Below, piece after piece: positions 59,987 through 64,000 of a DNA stretch of 64,000 nucleotides. The notes beneath the pieces were generated by a model that did not search any database, was not told the DNA's origin, and saw only the letters and a program-made list of their open reading frames with translations. This stretch comes from Vibrio sagamiensis NBRC 104589 (GTDB lineage Bacteria; Pseudomonadota; Gammaproteobacteria; Enterobacterales; Vibrionaceae): the NCBI RefSeq assembly GCF_007990935.1, contig NZ_BJXJ01000018.1:25445-89444 (forward strand), in the 5' to 3' direction. Both the position numbers and the translations under genes were made by a program. Each line of letters begins with the position of its first letter. The stretch's first letter is position 1.

Positions 59987-60101
59987 GCGTACTCCTACAT
60001 CCTGAAGACAAATTGCTATAAATGTTAGATAATGCTTACTTGCCGTTGAATTTTAGCTCAGGTCTTGACAAAAGAGCTGATTTTAGCGCTAACATTTAGT
60101 T

Positions 60102-60107
60102 TATAAT
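60102..60107 (+). promoter_or_regulatory. Candidate -10 element upstream of lptF
   Basis: A perfect TATAAT 78 bases before the lptF GTG, with a poor -35. A TTGACA at 60065-60070 is too far from it (31 bases) to pair. The pepA-lptF gap holds no gene. Confidence 0.4.
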
Positions 60108-60185
60108 TTTGAAAAAAATAAATGGTTCAACGGGAAACTATAGTGATTCGAGCAAAAAAACAAGTTTTGTATAGGTAATTTCAGC

Positions 60186-61286
60186 GTGATTATTGTTAGA
60201 TATTTGATCCGCGAAACACTCAAGAGCCAATTTGCGATTTTCTTCGTGCTCTTTTTGGTCTTTATTAGCCAGAGTTTTATCAGTGTTTTGGCGGATGCTT
60301 CGAACGGGGAGATACCGGCAGGGCTCATTTTCTCTATTGTTGCTTTAAACATGCCCTCAATGGGGCTATTGATGCTGCCATTGAGTTTATATATCAGTAT
60401 CTTGATTACCTTTGGCCGTTTGTACGCAGAAAGTGAAATTGTGGTGATGAATGCCACAGGAATAGGAAATAAGTTCCTGATACAAGCAGCCCTATTGTTA
60501 GCATTGCTGACTTCTGCCTTGGCTGCGTTTAATGCATTTTGGCTGTCACCTTGGTCACTGGATCGCGTAGAACAAGTCTATGAGCAAGTTGCTGCCGACA
60601 GTAGTGTTGATTTACTAACACCTGGTAAATTTCAATCATCGCCAGATGGTTCCTCGGTTATCTTTATCGATGATGTTCAAGACAAACGATTAGACAGTGT
60701 GTTTGTTGCCCAAGTTCGCCCACGCGATTCTATATTACCTAGTGTAATGTTCTCTTCATCTGGCGAGATAAAAGAATTATCTGATGGCCGTCAAATCATA
60801 AAGATGCATGATGGTAGCCGTTATGAAGGGGTACCGACACGCATCGAATATATGGTAACAAAATTTGAAGAGTATGAAGGTGTTATAGGGCAGCACGATA
60901 TAAAAAGCAAAGGCCGAGCTTGGGATGCTTACCCGACCTCTTCTTTAATCGGTAACCCTAATGCTGAAGCTCAAGCTGAACTACAGTGGCGAATCTCATT
61001 ATTTGTTTGTATTCCATTGTTGACTATGCTGGTTATTCCATTGTCAGCAGTGAATCCACGTCAAGGTCGGTTCGCCAAGATGGGGCCTGCGATTCTTATC
61101 TATCTCGCCTATTTCCTTGCAATCAGTGCGATGAAATCGGCTTTAGAAGACGGTGATGTGCCTGCAGTTGTGGGGATGTGGCCAATTAATGCAATGCTAT
61201 TTTTAGCGGCCATTACCGCTAATATGATGGACAGTGTTGCCGTCCGACGGATAAAAGATAAATTTCGCAAGAAGAGGCTCGGATAA
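60186..61286 (+). CDS. lptF: LPS export permease LptF
   Basis: A 366-residue YjgP/YjgQ-family membrane protein that forms the LPS-extracting core with LptG and LptB. It starts at GTG with MIIVRYLIRETLKSQ, which aligns with E. coli LptF. Three N-terminal helices, a periplasmic beta-jellyroll (about residues 130-260) and three C-terminal helices are indicated. lptG starts three bases later. Confidence 0.96.
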   Translation: MIIVRYLIRETLKSQFAIFFVLFLVFISQSFISVLADASNGEIPAGLIFSIVALNMPSMGLLMLPLSLYISILITFGRLYAESEIVVMNATGIGNKFLIQAALLLALLTSALAAFNAFWLSPWSLDRVEQVYEQVAADSSVDLLTPGKFQSSPDGSSVIFIDDVQDKRLDSVFVAQVRPRDSILPSVMFSSSGEIKELSDGRQIIKMHDGSRYEGVPTRIEYMVTKFEEYEGVIGQHDIKSKGRAWDAYPTSSLIGNPNAEAQAELQWRISLFVCIPLLTMLVIPLSAVNPRQGRFAKMGPAILIYLAYFLAISAMKSALEDGDVPAVVGMWPINAMLFLAAITANMMDSVAVRRIKDKFRKKRLG

Positions 61287-61289
61287 ACG

Positions 61290-62360
61290 GTGTTTAAGAT
61301 TTTAGATCTCTATATTGGTAGAACCATTGTTTCTACTATCGCTCTGGTACTCGCGACACTTATTGGTTTGTCAGGGATCATTAAATATATTGATCAGCTG
61401 GGCAAAGTAGGGCGAGGAACCTTTGATTTAATGCAAGCGCTGTACTACGTCTTGCTGAGCATTCCCCGTGATCTGGAGATATTCTTTCCAATGGCGGTGC
61501 TGCTCGGCTCCCTTATCGGTTTAGGAATGTTGGCTTCAAGCTCAGAGCTGGTGGTTATGCAAGCGGCTGGCTTTTCAAAACTTGATATTGGCTTATCAGT
61601 ACTAAAAACAGCGGTGCCTTTGATGGTATTAGTAATGATATTAGGCCAGTGGGGAGCACCTCAAGCTCAAAAACTTGCGCGTGATATGAAAGCATTTGCC
61701 TTATCTGGGGGGAGCCTCGTTTCAGTTCAAGCGGGAGTTTGGGCAAGAGATGGCAACGACTTTATTTTTATTGGTAAAGCAGAAGAGGACACGCTTTATG
61801 GTTTAAATGTTTGGCATTTTAATCAAGACAAGCGGCTTGAAACGGTCACTTTTGCTGAACAAGTTGATTATCAAAAAGAGAACATGTGGCTGATGAAGCG
61901 TGTTCAGGTGACGGACTTAACGGATCCAAGTGTGATCACCAAGCGTGATGTTGAGAGTTTAGATTGGGAAACGTCTCTAACACCTGACAAACTTGCTGTG
62001 GTTGCGACAAGACCAGAAGAACTGCCTCTAAGTGGTTTGTATGACTACCAACGCTATTTGAAAGAATCAGAGCAAGACGCATCTCGTTACGAGCTTGCTT
62101 TTTGGCGTAAGCTATTTCAGCCTGTTTCCATTGCAGTCATGATGTTGATGGCCTTGTCCTTTGTTTTTGGGCCGCTCCGAAGTGTAACAATGGGAGCGAG
62201 AGTGTTGTCAGGGGTGATCGCGGGGTTTGTTTTTTATATATCGAGTGAATTCTTTGGCCCGCTTACACTGGTGTACAACATCCCGCCCGTTTTTGGAGCG
62301 CTTGCCCCAAGTTTAGTCTTCTTAGCTATTGCGATCATGTTATTGAGGCGCAAACACTAG
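61290..62360 (+). CDS. lptG: LPS export permease LptG
   Basis: A 356-residue partner of LptF, starting at GTG with MFKILDLYIGRTIVSTI. It has the same plan: three helices, a periplasmic jellyroll and three helices (AVMMLMALSFVFGPLRSV; AIAIMLLRRKH at the end). It completes the inner-membrane Lpt complex with lptB at 36771-37496. A strong terminator follows 47 bases later. Confidence 0.96.
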   Translation: MFKILDLYIGRTIVSTIALVLATLIGLSGIIKYIDQLGKVGRGTFDLMQALYYVLLSIPRDLEIFFPMAVLLGSLIGLGMLASSSELVVMQAAGFSKLDIGLSVLKTAVPLMVLVMILGQWGAPQAQKLARDMKAFALSGGSLVSVQAGVWARDGNDFIFIGKAEEDTLYGLNVWHFNQDKRLETVTFAEQVDYQKENMWLMKRVQVTDLTDPSVITKRDVESLDWETSLTPDKLAVVATRPEELPLSGLYDYQRYLKESEQDASRYELAFWRKLFQPVSIAVMMLMALSFVFGPLRSVTMGARVLSGVIAGFVFYISSEFFGPLTLVYNIPPVFGALAPSLVFLAIAIMLLRRKH

Positions 62361-62407
62361 TTTTTAATCAATTGTTTGCCTTGCGAATGGGACGACAAAA
62401 AAACGAG

Positions 62408-62442
62408 AAAATCAAAGGAGGTTCGACACCTCCTTTGATTTT
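62408..62442. terminator. Bidirectional terminator after lptG and the RDD gene
   Basis: AAAATCAAAGGAGGT (62408-62422) and ACCTCCTTTGATTTT (62428-62442) form a 15-bp stem with a 5-base loop; its right end overlaps the stop of the RDD gene by two bases. Confidence 0.85.
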
Positions 62443-62917
62443 ATTTGGCGACAGGTAGCACAACCACTTCCGTTTTCGCCAACATATCATGCAGACCGCG
62501 TTTTTGAGGATCGATAATAGCGGTCAAATTGGCGACGCCAAAACAGGAGACTAAGAGGCGTAAAAGTGCTTGTTGGATAGTAATCGGTTTTGCATCCTTT
62601 TGATTCCTAATTTGTATTTTCCATGCTCGCATCCCCAGAGTTTGCCCAGCTCGTGTCCAGAAGAAAACGAAAAAGTAGATAGCTACAGCAAACAGATAAA
62701 AGCTAAATAGAGGGCTTAAAATAGGGTGTTTGCTGAGCATCTCAGCAGCATCACGATAAAGGCCGTAATCAACAATGTCTGCTGCTTTGAGTGCAAAAAC
62801 AATCGCGATGACAATTCCTGCAGCTATCATTTCAATCGCTAAGATAATTAAAGAGTCGTAGAACAGAGCCCCGCAACGTCGGAGAAAGCCAGCGGGTGGA
62901 AGGGTGGTTGAAGTCAT
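62441..62917 (-). CDS. RDD-family membrane protein
   Basis: A 158-residue protein with three hydrophobic helices (about residues 20-40, 70-90, 110-130). The family name residues appear as an Arg and Asp pair in PAGFLRRCGALFYDSLIILA. GLHDMLAKTEVV at the C-terminus is also typical. Some RDD proteins have been proposed as ion antiporters; I cannot assign a function. It is a single gene between lptG and the tRNA region. Confidence 0.88.
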   Translation of the reverse strand: MTSTTLPPAGFLRRCGALFYDSLIILAIEMIAAGIVIAIVFALKAADIVDYGLYRDAAEMLSKHPILSPLFSFYLFAVAIYFFVFFWTRAGQTLGMRAWKIQIRNQKDAKPITIQQALLRLLVSCFGVANLTAIIDPQKRGLHDMLAKTEVVVLPVAK

Positions 62918-63157
62918 GAGCGCGCCATTACTGCCGATTAAATAGTAGTTTTCAGAATATCGATAACCGTTCGTGGTGAAAAGAGAGCGAACCCACAGTC
63001 TTTTATGTTGGTATCAATTTAGAATTATTCATTTAACCTCGGAGCGTTCTAACCGTCTCAAGATGAAGGATTAACGAGCTTTTTTTGTTCATGATGGCTT
63101 TAAATGTATTGCTCTGGTGAAAATATCGACAAACAGAAGTTATTTAAGGATTTTTTC

Positions 63158-63185
63158 TTGCGCAGACAAAAAGCATACGTATAAT
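63158..63185 (+). promoter_or_regulatory. Promoter of the tRNA-Leu gene
   Basis: TTGCGC (63158-63163), 16 bases, TATAAT (63180-63185), followed by a GCC discriminator, as in stringently controlled stable RNA promoters. The tRNA begins about 31 bases after the -10. Confidence 0.7.
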
Positions 63186-63216
63186 GCCAAGCATCAAAGG
63201 GACAACATCCCAAGAT

Positions 63217-63301
63217 GCCGGTGTGGTGAAATTGGTATACACGACGGATTCAAAATCCGTTGCCTTCGGGCGTGGCGGTTCAAGTCCGCCCACCGGTACC
63301 A
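63217..63301 (+). tRNA. tRNA-Leu, anticodon CAA (reads UUG)
   Basis: An 85-base type II tRNA with CCA encoded at 63299-63301. The acceptor stem GCCGGTG pairs with CACCGGT, G-T at the end as in E. coli Leu tRNAs. The anticodon stem ACGGA/TCCGT (63244-63248 and 63256-63260) closes a 7-base loop TTCAAAA with CAA at 63251-63253. The variable arm is long (TGCCTTCGGGCG), the mark of a leucine tRNA. TTCAAGTCC is the T loop. A terminator hairpin follows. Confidence 0.95.
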
Positions 63302-63308
63302 TATGCAG

Positions 63309-63342
63309 AAAGGTCGCTCTTATAGCGACCTTTCGTCGTTTT
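63309..63342 (+). terminator. Terminator after the tRNA
   Basis: AAAGGTCGCT (63309-63318) and AGCGACCTTT (63324-63333) form a 10-bp stem followed by CGTCGTTTT. The U-run is delayed but the position after a tRNA is telling. Confidence 0.75.
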
Positions 63343-64000
63343 AGGTGTCTGGAAATATTATATTTCTCACGTGCTTACCTCAGCTTTTGCCTTTCCTGTT
63401 ATCAGAAAAAATTTCTCTCTATCGAACGATACCCTAATAGACTTGGCTTGCATTATAAGCAAGGTGCAGATAGTGCCTAAGGTTATGTTATCTCTATTTG
63501 GAGGGGGAGGATTTAGTCACTATTGCAGTGAGATTAGGTTTTGGTACTCATTTTGTTTCTTCCCATAGCTAAGGTCTATAAGCTCTACTTAGATCTTTAC
63601 TATTACTGCTGGTACTTTGACGGTCTCGCAGTTTTTACAATGGAAAGTAAAGTTAAAGCAATGAGAGTGCTTATCCTATGAGTGCATCTCATGAGTCTAC
63701 TTCTTACATCGGGTAATCCTCCTTCTAATAAAAGTAGAAAGGGCCTGCTACTATGTTTCATTGCCATGATTAAATTCAATTCAGTGGCATTACTCTGAAT
63801 CAAGCATTTTGTAGAGCTACTAGATATATAAATGAAAAACTACGATCTTGCCATATCACTTATCCACAGATTTTTGTGGGTAAAGTGTGATAAAGCTGAG
63901 TGCAACTTGTCATTAAAATAGCATTTGAATGAGTTTTGCCCACTTAAGTGCTTTTTTTAGATAAATAGTATTTTTTTCTTGCTAAAGATAAAGGACTCTC
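63343..64000. other. About 660 bases with no convincing gene at the right end
   Basis: No open frame here has a good ribosome site and plausible composition. Two frames of about 65 codons exist (63371-63568 on plus, 63603-63803 on minus); both look like chance. One notable item is a pair of inverted DnaA-box-like nonamers at 63860-63883. Confidence 0.6.
63860..63883. repeat. Inverted pair of DnaA-box-like nonamers
   Basis: TTATCCACA (63860-63868), a perfect DnaA box, and TGTGGGTAA (63875-63883), which reads TTACCCACA on the other strand, one base off. They are six bases apart and lie in a wider imperfect dyad (TATCAC...GTGATA). It may be chance, a hairpin, or a regulatory site. Confidence 0.4.

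Noticed and set aside
63371..63568. A 65-codon frame on the plus strand after the tRNA
   Set aside because: Random-looking composition and no ribosome site; overlaps a gene-free stretch.
63603..63803. A 66-codon frame on the minus strand at the right end
   Set aside because: No convincing ribosome site and no recognisable domain. It may be the remnant of something, but I cannot support it as a gene.

Overview
The window looks like a chromosomal backbone segment of a Vibrio species or close relative (Vibrionaceae, Gammaproteobacteria). The evidence is a mannose-sensitive haemagglutinin (MSHA) type IV pilus locus running directly into mreBCD, together with enterobacterial-type blocks in Vibrio-like company (an arginine deiminase beside argF and pyrBI, MgtE next to ptsO, and a MarR-GNAT fusion). 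I see no prophage, insertion sequence, CRISPR array or plasmid gene. Species cannot be fixed by eye.

Layout. 1-10211: distal half of the MSHA locus (mshE, cut by the window edge, then mshG, mshA, a mini-pilin, mshCDOPQ). mshF and mshB are absent where V. cholerae has them, and mshA has its own strong promoter and a structured leader. 10363-21213: cell shape and envelope block mreB, mreCD, maf, rng, yhdP, a nitrilase-family gene, tldD. 21304-31690: phoH-like, rapA, an atypical NRAMP-family transporter, rluA, a 2-hydroxyacid dehydrogenase, darP and pmbA (partner of tldD). 31782-40634 (all minus): mgtE and the yrbG-kdsD-lptCAB-rpoN-hpf-ptsN-rapZ-ptsO block, lacking kdsC. 41018-46553 (plus): mlaFEDCB-ibaG-murA, then plsC. 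46628-51242 (minus): ridA, pyrI, pyrB with a leader peptide and attenuator, argF behind tandem ArgR boxes, arcA. 51805-54824: rraB, an orphan glycoside-hydrolase-family-2-like domain protein, a MarR-GNAT fusion under a striking double palindrome, and a duplicated DUF2061 membrane protein behind a Fur-like box. 54964-62360: valS, holC, pepA (minus), divergent from lptFG (plus). 62441-64000: an RDD protein, tRNA-Leu(CAA), then about 660 bases with no convincing gene.

How the genes work together. Much of the window builds the outer membrane: LptA, LptB, LptC, LptF and LptG are five of the seven parts of the LPS export bridge; KdsD feeds Kdo synthesis; MlaFEDCB moves phospholipid between membranes; PlsC makes phosphatidic acid; MurA starts peptidoglycan; MreBCD directs the side wall. 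rpoN-hpf-ptsN-rapZ-ptsO couples sigma-54, ribosome hibernation and the nitrogen PTS to that supply. pyrBI, argF and arcA share carbamoyl phosphate and arginine/citrulline chemistry and carry two visible control circuits, transcription attenuation and ArgR operators.

The most interesting local signals are the autoregulatory-looking operator of the MarR-GNAT gene, the catalytic-domain-less GH2-like protein, the NRAMP relative lacking both classical metal-binding motifs, the missing kdsC, and the reduced MSHA locus with a mini-pilin. I found nothing that I can call a wholly new multi-gene system.
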